From Corynebacterium sp. 122RC1 (lineage in GTDB: Bacteria; Actinomycetota; Actinomycetes; Mycobacteriales; Mycobacteriaceae), in contig NZ_JANIKD010000004.1 in assembly GCF_024580955.1 (NCBI RefSeq), positions 62,001-126,000 on the forward strand: DNA of 64,000 bases, written 5' to 3'. The notes beneath the pieces were generated by a model. The model was given only the letters and a program-made list of their open reading frames with translations. It had not been told where the DNA came from and did not search any database. Each line of letters opens with the position of its first letter. Positions within the stretch are counted from its first letter, which is position 1. This document shows positions 27,237 to 35,530 of the stretch, one piece after another. Made by a program: the position numbers and the translations under genes.

Positions 27237-28808
27237 TCACCCTTCCAAACCAGGCAGCTCCCGCAAGGGCGCGTCGCTGCGATCCCCCGCCAGGCGCTTC
27301 ACCACGTTTTCGGCTGAGATGAGGCACATAGGCACGCCTACTCCGGGCACGGTGGTTCCCCCGGCAAAGTACAACCCCGCCACCTTTGAGTCATTACGTC
27401 CGCGCAGCATCGCGGACTGCCGCAAGGTGTGCGCGGGCCCAATCGCCCCGGCGCGATACGAGTGGTAACGCTGCGCAAAGTCTGCCGGCCCAATGCTGAA
27501 GCTACAGGTGATGCGTTCGCGGAAATCCTTGATTCCCAACCAGGCGCCGATCTGCTCAATGGCTTGGTCGGCGATCGCTGCCACCTCAGGGCTTTGGGTG
27601 CCATAGGCGTTGCCGTGCCCCAGGGTTTCGTCGGCACGCGTAGGCACCAGGACAAAGAGATTCTCGTGGCCTTTGGGGGCCACGTTGGGGTCGGTGGCTG
27701 AGGTTTTGGAAATGTACAGCGACCTCGAAGCCTTCTGTTTCCCATCACCGAACACCGCCTGGAAATCCGGGCCCCAGTCTTCAGAGAACAGCAAGGTATG
27801 GTGCGTGAGCTGCGGCAGTGAGCCTCGCACGCCGAGGAGCAGCAGCACCGCCGAGATTCCCGGCTCCTTGGACTCTTTGGGGACCTTGGAGCCCTTGGAG
27901 TGCTTGTCGGCCGCACGCACCACCCCGGAATCCGCAGCGGTTCCCGGGAGCAGCGTCTTGGTGTGCTCCACGTCCGCGCAGCTCACCACCACATCCGCGC
28001 GGAGCTGCTTCTGCGCCGTCTCCACGCCGATAGCGCGCCCGTCTTCCACCGTGATTGCGCACACCTCCTGCCCAAGCAGAAACTCCACTCCAGCGTTGCG
28101 AGCTTGGCGGGCGATCGCCTCCACCACCGCCCGGAACCCGCCCATCGGGTAGCGCACACCCTGCACCAGATCCGTGTGACTCATCAGCGAGTACAACGCC
28201 GGTGCCCGCCCCGGAGAGGTAGACAAAAACACCGCCGGATAGCTCAGCACCTGCCGCAACACCGGGTGGGCAAACTGCGCAGCGACGTGCCGTTCCAGAC
28301 TGTTCAGCAGCAGCCGGCCCAGCAGCCCCACGTTGCGCAGGATCGCCGGGTTGAGGAAGTTCGCCGTGCGCGCAAAGTTGGTGTAGAGGAAATGCCGCAG
28401 CGCAAGCTGGTAAAGCTTCTCGGCCTGCTCAAGGTAGGCACGCACCTTCTCCCCCGCCCCAGGTTCCAGGGATTCAAAAAGCTTTTCGACGTGCCCAAGG
28501 CCCGAGGTCACCTGGGCAACTCGGCCCTGCTCGTTGCACACAGTGTAGGCCGGGGCGAGTTCCACAAGGTCAAGCTCGGCGGCGGTGCTGGTGCCGCAGA
28601 GTTCAAAAAAGTGGTCAAAGGCTTCTGGCATGAGATACCAGGACGGGCCGGTGTCCCAGCGGAACCCCTCATGGGCAAAACTGCCCGCGCGCCCGCCTAG
28701 CTCCTCGAGCTTGTCAATCACGGTGACTTGCATGCCACTGCGTGCAAGCAACGCCGAAGTTGCCAGTCCCGCGATACCCGCGCCAATCACCACTGCGTGC
28801 CGAGCCAT
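27237..28808 (-). CDS. crtI: phytoene desaturase (CrtI)
   Basis: A 523-residue FAD-dependent desaturase that introduces double bonds into phytoene. The N-terminal dinucleotide fold HAVVIGAGIAGLATSALLARSG and GGRAGSFAHEGFRWDTGPSWYLMPE are typical of CrtI, as is the C-terminal YFAGGTTVPGVGVPMCLIS. A short charged insertion with repeated Lys/Ser/Glu (about residues 304-315, KGSKVPKESKEP) interrupts the middle. ATG 28808 has AGAAAGG 8-9 nt upstream. It is 29 nt downstream of crtB, so the two form an operon. No other carotenoid genes (crtE, crtEb, crtY) are present here. Confidence 0.92.
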   Translation of the reverse strand: MARHAVVIGAGIAGLATSALLARSGMQVTVIDKLEELGGRAGSFAHEGFRWDTGPSWYLMPEAFDHFFELCGTSTAAELDLVELAPAYTVCNEQGRVAQVTSGLGHVEKLFESLEPGAGEKVRAYLEQAEKLYQLALRHFLYTNFARTANFLNPAILRNVGLLGRLLLNSLERHVAAQFAHPVLRQVLSYPAVFLSTSPGRAPALYSLMSHTDLVQGVRYPMGGFRAVVEAIARQARNAGVEFLLGQEVCAITVEDGRAIGVETAQKQLRADVVVSCADVEHTKTLLPGTAADSGVVRAADKHSKGSKVPKESKEPGISAVLLLLGVRGSLPQLTHHTLLFSEDWGPDFQAVFGDGKQKASRSLYISKTSATDPNVAPKGHENLFVLVPTRADETLGHGNAYGTQSPEVAAIADQAIEQIGAWLGIKDFRERITCSFSIGPADFAQRYHSYRAGAIGPAHTLRQSAMLRGRNDSKVAGLYFAGGTTVPGVGVPMCLISAENVVKRLAGDRSDAPLRELPGLEG

Positions 28809-28837
28809 TGCGCACACCTTTCTTCGGTTTTGATTTC

Positions 28838-29740
28838 CTACTTCGATTTCGGATGCAGCGTTGTGCGCGCAACCGCCCGTGCAACGATGAACGCCTTGGC
28901 AGCACCCGGCACCCGCCGCCGAACCTCCTGTGGTTGTTCCACCTTCTCCAAGAGGTGTTCATAAAGTTCTGTTGCCGCGGCGACCCCGTAGCGCGCCTGC
29001 GCGGGAAGCAACGTGATTGCGGCTTTGGCGTGCGCCAGATCCTCGCGTGCCTGCGTTGCGAGCTCGCGGTGGCTGGCTGCGTCGGCAATGTAATGCCTGC
29101 CGAGCTGCTGCTGGTCAAAGGATGCGTCGCGCAGGAAGTTCACCTTTTGGAAGGCCGCGCCGAGGCTGCGTGCGCCGCGTTCCAGCAACTCGCGTTGCAC
29201 TGGGGTGACGCTATGGCCGCGCAGGAAGATTTTCAGGCACATCAGGCCGATGACTTCCGCGGAGCCGTAGATGTAGCGGCTCAGCTCCTCGGCAGTGAAG
29301 CCGCGCGGGGTGAGGTCGGTGTGCATGGCGGAGAAGAACGCCTCCACCTCGTGTACTTGGAAGTCGCAGCGCCTGGCCGTGAGCGCGTAGGCGTGGAGGA
29401 TGGGGTCGGTGTGGAAACGGTGCTTTGGCGCGTCAAGGACTTTCTTGCGGTAGCGTTCCAGCAGTTCGCTGGGCGTGTGGCTGGCTTGCGCCTGGGCGTT
29501 GTGGGCCTGGGTGCTCCGGGCCTGGGTGGCAGTGCCGTCTACGATCTCGTCTGCAATGCGCACCATCGCGTAGAGGTTGCGGATGTCTTGGCGGATCGGG
29601 GCGGAAAGCAGCCTGGTTGCGGCGGAGAAGCTCGTGGAATACCCTGCGATCACTTGAGCCGCGGCGCGCTGTGCGGTGCGATCATAGCGTGCGAGCAGCG
29701 CCCCTTTTGGGGTTGGCTTGTGGGTGTGCTCGCGCGCCAT
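28838..29740 (-). CDS. crtB: phytoene synthase (CrtB)
   Basis: A 300-residue squalene/phytoene synthase that condenses two GGPP molecules. The two Asp-rich motifs are visible: RIADEIVDG (first DxxxD region, preceded by YAMV) and NFLRDASFDQQQLGRHYI (second), plus YSTSFSAATRLL and YGSAEVIGLMCL. ATG 29740 is chosen by a strong AAGGAGG box 5 nt upstream. A His/Ala/Gln-rich insert (residues 84-98) is species-specific. It shares a short divergent promoter region with the small gene at 29845. Confidence 0.92.
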   Translation of the reverse strand: MAREHTHKPTPKGALLARYDRTAQRAAAQVIAGYSTSFSAATRLLSAPIRQDIRNLYAMVRIADEIVDGTATQARSTQAHNAQAQASHTPSELLERYRKKVLDAPKHRFHTDPILHAYALTARRCDFQVHEVEAFFSAMHTDLTPRGFTAEELSRYIYGSAEVIGLMCLKIFLRGHSVTPVQRELLERGARSLGAAFQKVNFLRDASFDQQQLGRHYIADAASHRELATQAREDLAHAKAAITLLPAQARYGVAAATELYEHLLEKVEQPQEVRRRVPGAAKAFIVARAVARTTLHPKSK

Positions 29741-29831
29741 GTGACCTCCTTTTTTGCGCATCCAATTATGGTACACCGCACGCTGAGAAGCCTCGCCCAC
29801 CAAGAACTAAACAGCGTTCAACTCCGTGAAT

Positions 29832-29844
29832 TACGATGGTGGAC
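29832..29844 (+). promoter_or_regulatory. -10 box for a leaderless start (hypothetical gene)
   Basis: TACGAT (29832-29837), then 7 nt to ATG 29845. The 16-nt block TACGATGGTGGACATG is one of five near-identical copies in the window. Confidence 0.65.
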
Positions 29845-30243
29845 ATGGAACCAACCGAAATCAACGGCGGGCGCTTCTACGCGCGCCCCATCCACACCGA
29901 CGAACGCATCGACGACCGCCCCGCCCTCGCAGCCCTCCAAAACGAGCTTGGCCGCAAGATCGACCCCGAGCGCGCCCGCGACTGGAACCCCGACACCGAA
30001 ACCGACACCAGCAGCGGGAGCAGCTACGCCGCGTGGGCGGTGTGCGAGCAAACGAACGTGGAGATGATCGCCTTTGCAGAACTCAACGAAGGCACGCTGA
30101 GCATCACCCCGATCGGCGATCCGCAGCGCGTCCTGCCCAACGACCCGGTGCTCCCACCAAAAACCCCTGCCGACGCAGCCAGCGAGATCCGGGGACCGAT
30201 CACTCGCTGGGCTCGCGCGCAGGGGCTCGAGGTGCGGGACTAA
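29845..30243 (+). CDS. conserved hypothetical protein
   Basis: A 132-residue soluble, acidic product without signal peptide or membrane segment. I recognise no domain. It contains a Ser/Thr/Gly run at about residues 54-60 and a possible beta-rich core (YAAWAVCEQTNVEMIAFAEL). ATG 29845 is preferred to ATG 29836 because the -10 box spacing fits. It is divergent from crtB and convergent with pyc, ending 11 nt from the pyc stop. Confidence 0.6.
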   Translation: MEPTEINGGRFYARPIHTDERIDDRPALAALQNELGRKIDPERARDWNPDTETDTSSGSSYAAWAVCEQTNVEMIAFAELNEGTLSITPIGDPQRVLPNDPVLPPKTPADAASEIRGPITRWARAQGLEVRD

Positions 30244-30254
30244 CTGGTTGGCGC

Positions 30255-33200
30255 CTACTCGATCACGAGGAGAAGGTCGCCACCTTCAACCTTGGTTGGC
30301 TGGGTGAGCACCACGCGGGCCACCTTGCCGTCCTTGGTTGCGGAGATCGATGCCTCCATCTTCATCGCCTCAATCACGGCAACTTCCTCACCGGTCTTGA
30401 CCTCCTGGCCCACCTCCACGGTTGGGGTAACCACACCGGCGAACGGCGCAGCCACATGGCCTGGGGTGTTCGGATCGGCCTTCTCCGCGGAGGCAGTGAC
30501 GGACTCCACCGAGGTATCGCGCACCAAGATCGGGCGGATCTGACCATTGACGTTGCACACCACGTTGCGCATGCCCTTGGCGTCCGGCTCGCCCACAGCG
30601 TCCAGGCGCACGATCATTGGCACGTTGGAATCAGCGGTCTTGATCACCGTCTCCTGGCCTTCCACCAGGCCATAAAGGAACTCGGCATCGCCAAGCGCGG
30701 TGGTGTCACCGAACTTCCGGCGGTGCTCCGCAAACTCCTTCGCCGGCGCCGGGAAGAGCAGGCGATCCAGTGTGGCGCGCACGGTCTCGGGGTTCCGCAG
30801 CGCCTCCTCATCCTCCTTGGCCAGCGGCGCCAGGGAATCACGCGACTCCTTACGCCCAGCCAGCGCCTTGTTGCGCAGCTCCTCTGGCCAACCACCGGGA
30901 GGGGTGCCCAGCTCGCCGCGGAGGAAGGCAATCACAGAATCGGGGATGTCATACTTCTGCGGGTCCGCCGCGAAGTCCTTAGGGTCCACGCCCGCGCCCA
31001 CCAGGTACAGCGCGAGGTCACCGACCACCTTGGAGGAAGGCGTCACCTTAGTTGGGCGGCCGAGCATCTCATTCACCGCGGCGTAGTTGTCCTCGATGAG
31101 CTCAAAGCGATCCGCCAAACCCAGCGCGGTTGCCTGCGCACGGAGGTTGGAAAGCTGCCCACCTGGGATTTCATGGTGGTACACGCGCCCGGTTGGGCCA
31201 GGGGCGCCAGACTCGAACGGCGCGTACAGCTTGCGCACGGCCTCCCAGTACGGCTCCAGGGAACCCACCGCATCCAGGGAAAGGCCGGTGTCACGGTAGG
31301 TGTTGGCAAAGGCGGCAACGATCGCGGACAGCGAAGGCTGGGAGGTGGTGCCGGAAAGCGGTGCCGACGCACCATCCACGGCGTCAGCCCCTGCGTTCGC
31401 CGCTGCCCAGTAGGTGGCGAGCTGCCCACCGGCAGTGTCATGGGTATGCACATGCACGGGGAGGTCAAAGTTCCGGCGCAGCTCGGTCACCAGCTTGGCG
31501 GCGGCCTGCGGTTTCATCAACCCAGCCATGTCCTTGATAGCCAAGATGTGAGCGCCAGAGGAAACGATCTGCTCCGCCAGCTTCAGGTAGTAATCCAGGG
31601 TGTAGAGCTTCTCGCCTGGGTCCGTGAGGTCACCGGAGTAGGCCATGGCTACTTCGGCTACGGCGGTGTTGGTTGCCAGCACCGCATCGATGGCCGGGCG
31701 CATTTGGGAGACGTCATTGAGGGCGTCGAAGATGCGGAAGATGTCCACACCGGAACGCGCCGCCTCATTCACGAATGCGTTGCACACGGAATCTGGGTAC
31801 GGGGTGTATCCCACGGTGTTTCGGCCGCGCAGCAACATCTGAATGTTGATGTTCGGCATCGCCTCGCGCAGCTCATCGAGACGGGCCCAGGGATCTTCGT
31901 GGAGGAAACGCAGGGCCACGTCGTACGTTGCCCCACCCCAAGCCTCCACGGAGAGCAACTGTGGCGTCAGGTGTGCTACATGGCGGGCGGCATCCACCAA
32001 CGTGTTGGAGCGCACGCGGGTGGCCAGCAGCGACTGGTGGGCGTCGCGGAACGTGGTGTCCGTAACGGCGAGGGCATCTTGCGCGCGCAGTGCCTTGGCG
32101 AACTCCGCTGGCCCCTTCTGCAGCAGTAGGTCACGCGAACCACGAGGGAGGGAGGCAGGCACCTCGGCCGGCAGCTTCTCCACCGGATTGACCACCGCTG
32201 GGCGGGTGCCGTGTGGCTTGTTCACGGTGATGTCGGCGAGGTAGTCCAGGATGCGGCCCTGCTCATCGTCGGCCGGTGGTGCCTGAAGCAGCCATGGGTG
32301 TTCGGCGATGAAGCCGGTGGAGATGCGCTTGGTTTGGAAGTCCTCCTCGCGCAGCAACGCGCGCAGGAAGCCAATGTTGGTGGCCACGCCGGACACGGTA
32401 AACTCGGCGAGCGCACGCTGGGCACGGTTCACGGCCGTTTGGAAATCCACGCCGCGGCAGGTGAGTTTCACCAGCATCGAGTCAAAGTTCGGGGTGATCT
32501 CACCGCCCAGGGAGGCCGCACCGTCCAAGCGCACGCCCGCGCCACCCGGGCTGCGGTACGCGGTGATGGTGCCGGTGTCTGGGCGGAAACCGTTGGAGGG
32601 ATCCTCCGTGGTGATGCGGCATTGCAGCGCCGCGCCCTCGGTGTGGATGGATTCCTGGGTGAGGCCCAGCTCCTTCAGGGTGGCGCCGGCGGCGATCTGG
32701 ATCTGCGACTTCACCAAGTCCACCTGCGTGACCTCTTCCGTCACGGTGTGCTCCACCTGGATGCGAGGGTTCATCTCAATGAACACGTAGTTGCCGGCCT
32801 CGTCCACTAGGAACTCCACGGTGCCTGCGCCCTGGTAGCCGATGTGGCGGGCAAAGTCCACGGCGGACTGGCAAATCTTCTCGCGCAGTTCGGGGTCAAG
32901 GTGCTGTGCAGGGGCGATCTCCACCACCTTTTGGTGGCGGCGCTGCAGGGAGCAATCACGTTCGTAGAGGTGGATCACGTCACCGGTGGCATCGGCAAGG
33001 ATCTGCACCTCGATGTGCTGCGGGTTGAGCACGGCGCGCTCCACGTACACGCGGCCGTCGCCGAACGCGGCCTCGGCCTCGCGGGAGGCCTCAGCGGCGA
33101 GCTTTTCCAGCACCTCCGGGGATTCCACAAAGCGCATGCCACGCCCGCCACCACCAGCTACGGCCTTCACGAACACCGGGAAGACTTGGTCTTTTGCCAG

Positions 33201-33653
33201 CTCAGCGAGCTCTGCTGGGTCTGAGGTGGCCTTGGTTTCGGTGAGGGTAGGCAGGCCGGCCTCACGGGCTGCGGCAACGGCAGCTGCTTTGTCACCAGTG
33301 AGCTGCAGCACCGAGGGCGGTGGGCCGATGAAGGTCAGGCCGTTTTCTGCACACTCGCGAGCCAGTTGGGCGTTTTCAGAAAGGAAGCCGTAGCCGGGGT
33401 AAACCGCATCAGCGCGGGTGAGTTTGGCGGCACGGATGATCTCATCAATGTCCAGATATGCTTTGACGGCCGAGCCACCCTCGCCGATCAACACCGCCTC
33501 AGAAGCAAAAGAACGGTGGAAGGAGTTGCGGTCCTCCTTTGGGTAGACAGCAACTGTGGAAGCGCCTGTTTCAAAAGCGGCGCGGAATGCGCGCACCGCG
33601 ATCTCGCCGCGGTTTGCAACCAGGATTTTGGAAAAACCGGTGTGACTGTTCAT
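30255..33653 (-). CDS. pyc: pyruvate carboxylase
   Basis: A 1132-residue biotin enzyme that makes oxaloacetate from pyruvate, the main anaplerotic reaction in Corynebacterium besides Ppc. Domains in order: biotin carboxylase (ILVANRGEIAVRAFRAAFE at the N-terminus, AVAGGGGRGMRFV, IEMNPRIQVEHTVTEE), carboxyltransferase (about residues 530-800: DTTFRDAHQSLLATRVR, AWGGATYDVALRFL, HTHDTAGG metal site), tetramerisation region, and biotin carrier domain with Lys1098 in VIEAMKMEASIS. AGGA lies 5 nt before the ATG at 33653. Biotinylation is expected from BirA at 10 kb. Confidence 0.97.
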   Translation of the reverse strand: MNSHTGFSKILVANRGEIAVRAFRAAFETGASTVAVYPKEDRNSFHRSFASEAVLIGEGGSAVKAYLDIDEIIRAAKLTRADAVYPGYGFLSENAQLARECAENGLTFIGPPPSVLQLTGDKAAAVAAAREAGLPTLTETKATSDPAELAELAKDQVFPVFVKAVAGGGGRGMRFVESPEVLEKLAAEASREAEAAFGDGRVYVERAVLNPQHIEVQILADATGDVIHLYERDCSLQRRHQKVVEIAPAQHLDPELREKICQSAVDFARHIGYQGAGTVEFLVDEAGNYVFIEMNPRIQVEHTVTEEVTQVDLVKSQIQIAAGATLKELGLTQESIHTEGAALQCRITTEDPSNGFRPDTGTITAYRSPGGAGVRLDGAASLGGEITPNFDSMLVKLTCRGVDFQTAVNRAQRALAEFTVSGVATNIGFLRALLREEDFQTKRISTGFIAEHPWLLQAPPADDEQGRILDYLADITVNKPHGTRPAVVNPVEKLPAEVPASLPRGSRDLLLQKGPAEFAKALRAQDALAVTDTTFRDAHQSLLATRVRSNTLVDAARHVAHLTPQLLSVEAWGGATYDVALRFLHEDPWARLDELREAMPNINIQMLLRGRNTVGYTPYPDSVCNAFVNEAARSGVDIFRIFDALNDVSQMRPAIDAVLATNTAVAEVAMAYSGDLTDPGEKLYTLDYYLKLAEQIVSSGAHILAIKDMAGLMKPQAAAKLVTELRRNFDLPVHVHTHDTAGGQLATYWAAANAGADAVDGASAPLSGTTSQPSLSAIVAAFANTYRDTGLSLDAVGSLEPYWEAVRKLYAPFESGAPGPTGRVYHHEIPGGQLSNLRAQATALGLADRFELIEDNYAAVNEMLGRPTKVTPSSKVVGDLALYLVGAGVDPKDFAADPQKYDIPDSVIAFLRGELGTPPGGWPEELRNKALAGRKESRDSLAPLAKEDEEALRNPETVRATLDRLLFPAPAKEFAEHRRKFGDTTALGDAEFLYGLVEGQETVIKTADSNVPMIVRLDAVGEPDAKGMRNVVCNVNGQIRPILVRDTSVESVTASAEKADPNTPGHVAAPFAGVVTPTVEVGQEVKTGEEVAVIEAMKMEASISATKDGKVARVVLTQPTKVEGGDLLLVIE

Positions 33654-34013
33654 GTGTTCCTATCCCTTCCTCCAAGAAAAGGAGGTCTGTGTTCTCTACC
33701 CACAAAACTTAGACTATGTGAGCTATATCGCGCGCCCTCGCCCCCTGAAATACTGTGGTATTGATTGAGATTTTTGTGGGTTTCAAGGCGGGCAGCTCCA
33801 CAAAACTCCTGGTTATTGATTTAAACAAACACAAATGGGCATAAGCAAAAATTTTTACGGTTGGAGTGGAAAGTAGGATCTCAGCGGGCACGCCAGGGCG
33901 CTCGCAAGCCCAACCCAAAACAAATCCCCACGGGCCGGAACCTGATTTCTCAGTACCAACCCGTGGGGAGTAGTCCACAGAGCCGCAGCGTACAAAGCCG
34001 CAGCGCTTAGGCG
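33654..34013. promoter_or_regulatory. pyc upstream region and lpdA terminator
   Basis: No gene. The right part holds the lpdA terminator listed separately; the left part carries the pyc ribosome binding region (GGAGGAAGG and AGGA) and an AT-rich stretch (about 33750-33860) that probably contains the pyc promoter. I could not pick one -10 box with confidence. Confidence 0.5.
33926..33968 (-). terminator. probable terminator after lpdA
   Basis: A 9-bp perfect stem CCCCACGGG (33926-33934) / CCCGTGGGG (33960-33968) with a long 25-nt loop; on the minus strand it is followed by ATTTGTTTTG. It lies 46 nt after the lpdA stop. Confidence 0.65.
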
Positions 34014-35420
34014 TCACTCGAGGTCGTCGTGCTGCACGAGCTGACGCGCCGCCTCCGTGATGGAGCCGGAAAGCGAAGGGTACACCGCAAAGGTATTGGC
34101 AAGGTCCTCCACGGTAAGGCGGTTGGTCACGGCCACCGCGATGGGCAGGATCAGCTCAGATGCCGTGGGGGCAACCACCACGCCGCCGATGATGATGCCG
34201 GAGTTCTTCCGGCAGAAGATCTTGACAAAACCGTGGCGCAGGGAGCGCATCTTTGCACGCGGGTTGGTTTCCAGCGGCAGCGTAATGCTTCGGGCCGCCA
34301 CTTCCCCGGAAAGCACCTGTGCGTGGGTTACGCCAACGGCCGCGATCTCGGGGCGGGTGAACACGGCGGTTGCCACCGTCTTCAAACGCAGTGGGCTCAC
34401 GCCCTCACCAAGGGCGTGGTACATCGCGATGCGCCCCTGCATCGCAGCCACGGAAGCCAAGGGGAAGAGGTCAGTGCAGTCACCGCCGGCGTACACACCG
34501 GTCACGTTTGTGCGGGAAACTCGGTCCACCTTGATGTGGCCAGATTCGGTGGTGGCAATGCCCACCTTTTCCAGGCCCAGGTTGGAGGTGTTCGGCACGG
34601 AGCCCACGGTCATCAGGGCGTGGGAGCCAAAGATTTCGCGGCCGTCGGCGGTGCGCACGCACACCCCTCCGTCCTCGGTGCGGGTGACAGTATCCACACG
34701 GGCGTGCTTTTCCAGGGAGACGCCGCGCTCAGACAGCACGGTTTCCAGGGTGTCGGCTGCGTCGGCATCATCGTGCGGGAGGATTCGGTCGCGGGAGGCA
34801 ACCATCGTCACCTTCACGCCCAGCTCCGCGAAGGCGGAAACGAACTCAGCGCCCGTCACGCCGGAGCCCACCACGATGAGGTGTTCTGGCAGCTCGGTGA
34901 TGTCGTAGATCTGGCGCCAGGTGAGAATGCGCTCGCCGTCTGGCTGTGCCCCCGGCAGGATGCGCGGAGTAGCACCGGTGGCCACGAGCACCAACTCACA
35001 CTCAATGGTCTCCACGGTGCCGTCGGCATGCTCTGCCTTGATGTAGTGCAGCGTTTGCTTCACGGAGTAGTCGTCAAAGGAACCGCGGCCGTTGATCACG
35101 CGGATGCCTGCGCGCTCCATGGACGCCAGAATGTCCGAAGACTGCTGGTGCGCCAAGGCTTGCACGCGATGGTTCATGGCCTCAATGTGCAGGCGCACCT
35201 CATTAATGCCCTCCCCCAGGCCCATGTCATCGGCGCGGCGAAGGTCGGTTTTAATGTTGGCTGCTGCGATGAAAGATTTCGACGGTACGCAGTCGTTGAC
35301 CACCGCCGCACCGCCCATACCGCGATCCTCAATCAGCGTCACCTCCGCGCCGTACTTCGCGCCGGTCAAGGCTGCCTCGTAGCCCGCCGGGCCACCGCCG
35401 ATGATTACAATGCGAGTCAA
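34014..35420 (-). CDS. lpdA: flavoprotein disulfide reductase-like quinone reductase (LpdA)
   Basis: A 468-residue protein with the dihydrolipoamide-dehydrogenase fold: FAD site VIIGGGPAGYEAALTGAKYG, NAD(P) site LIVVGSGVTGAEFVSAFAELG, second FAD site TGVYAGGDCTDLFPL and a dimer domain. The active-site disulfide is incomplete: the loop reads GGAAVVNDCVPSK, keeping Cys44 but with Ala39 in place of the first Cys. The C-terminal His-Glu pair of lipoamide dehydrogenases is also absent (YPSLSGSITEAA). M. tuberculosis LpdA (Rv3303c) shows the same loss and acts as an NAD(P)H:quinone reductase. Start is TTG 35420 behind GGAGGA. Confidence 0.88.
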   Translation of the reverse strand: MTRIVIIGGGPAGYEAALTGAKYGAEVTLIEDRGMGGAAVVNDCVPSKSFIAAANIKTDLRRADDMGLGEGINEVRLHIEAMNHRVQALAHQQSSDILASMERAGIRVINGRGSFDDYSVKQTLHYIKAEHADGTVETIECELVLVATGATPRILPGAQPDGERILTWRQIYDITELPEHLIVVGSGVTGAEFVSAFAELGVKVTMVASRDRILPHDDADAADTLETVLSERGVSLEKHARVDTVTRTEDGGVCVRTADGREIFGSHALMTVGSVPNTSNLGLEKVGIATTESGHIKVDRVSRTNVTGVYAGGDCTDLFPLASVAAMQGRIAMYHALGEGVSPLRLKTVATAVFTRPEIAAVGVTHAQVLSGEVAARSITLPLETNPRAKMRSLRHGFVKIFCRKNSGIIIGGVVVAPTASELILPIAVAVTNRLTVEDLANTFAVYPSLSGSITEAARQLVQHDDLE

Positions 35421-35530
35421 AATTCCTCCAGTATGGGTGTGCTGTATGGGAGAGTTGCTTGGGTGTTCGGGCGCAAAAAGCGCACGCCAAACTGTATTCT
35501 AACGCACACCAAAGCCACATCGCAGGCGGG

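Noticed and set aside
29826..32129. 767-codon plus-strand open frame opposite pyc
   Set aside because: Covers parts of two genes and the intergenic gap, no family resemblance, Arg/His-rich antisense composition.
33709..34017. 102-codon minus-strand frame between lpdA and pyc
   Set aside because: Runs through the lpdA terminator and the pyc leader, starts inside the lpdA stop region, and has no family match.
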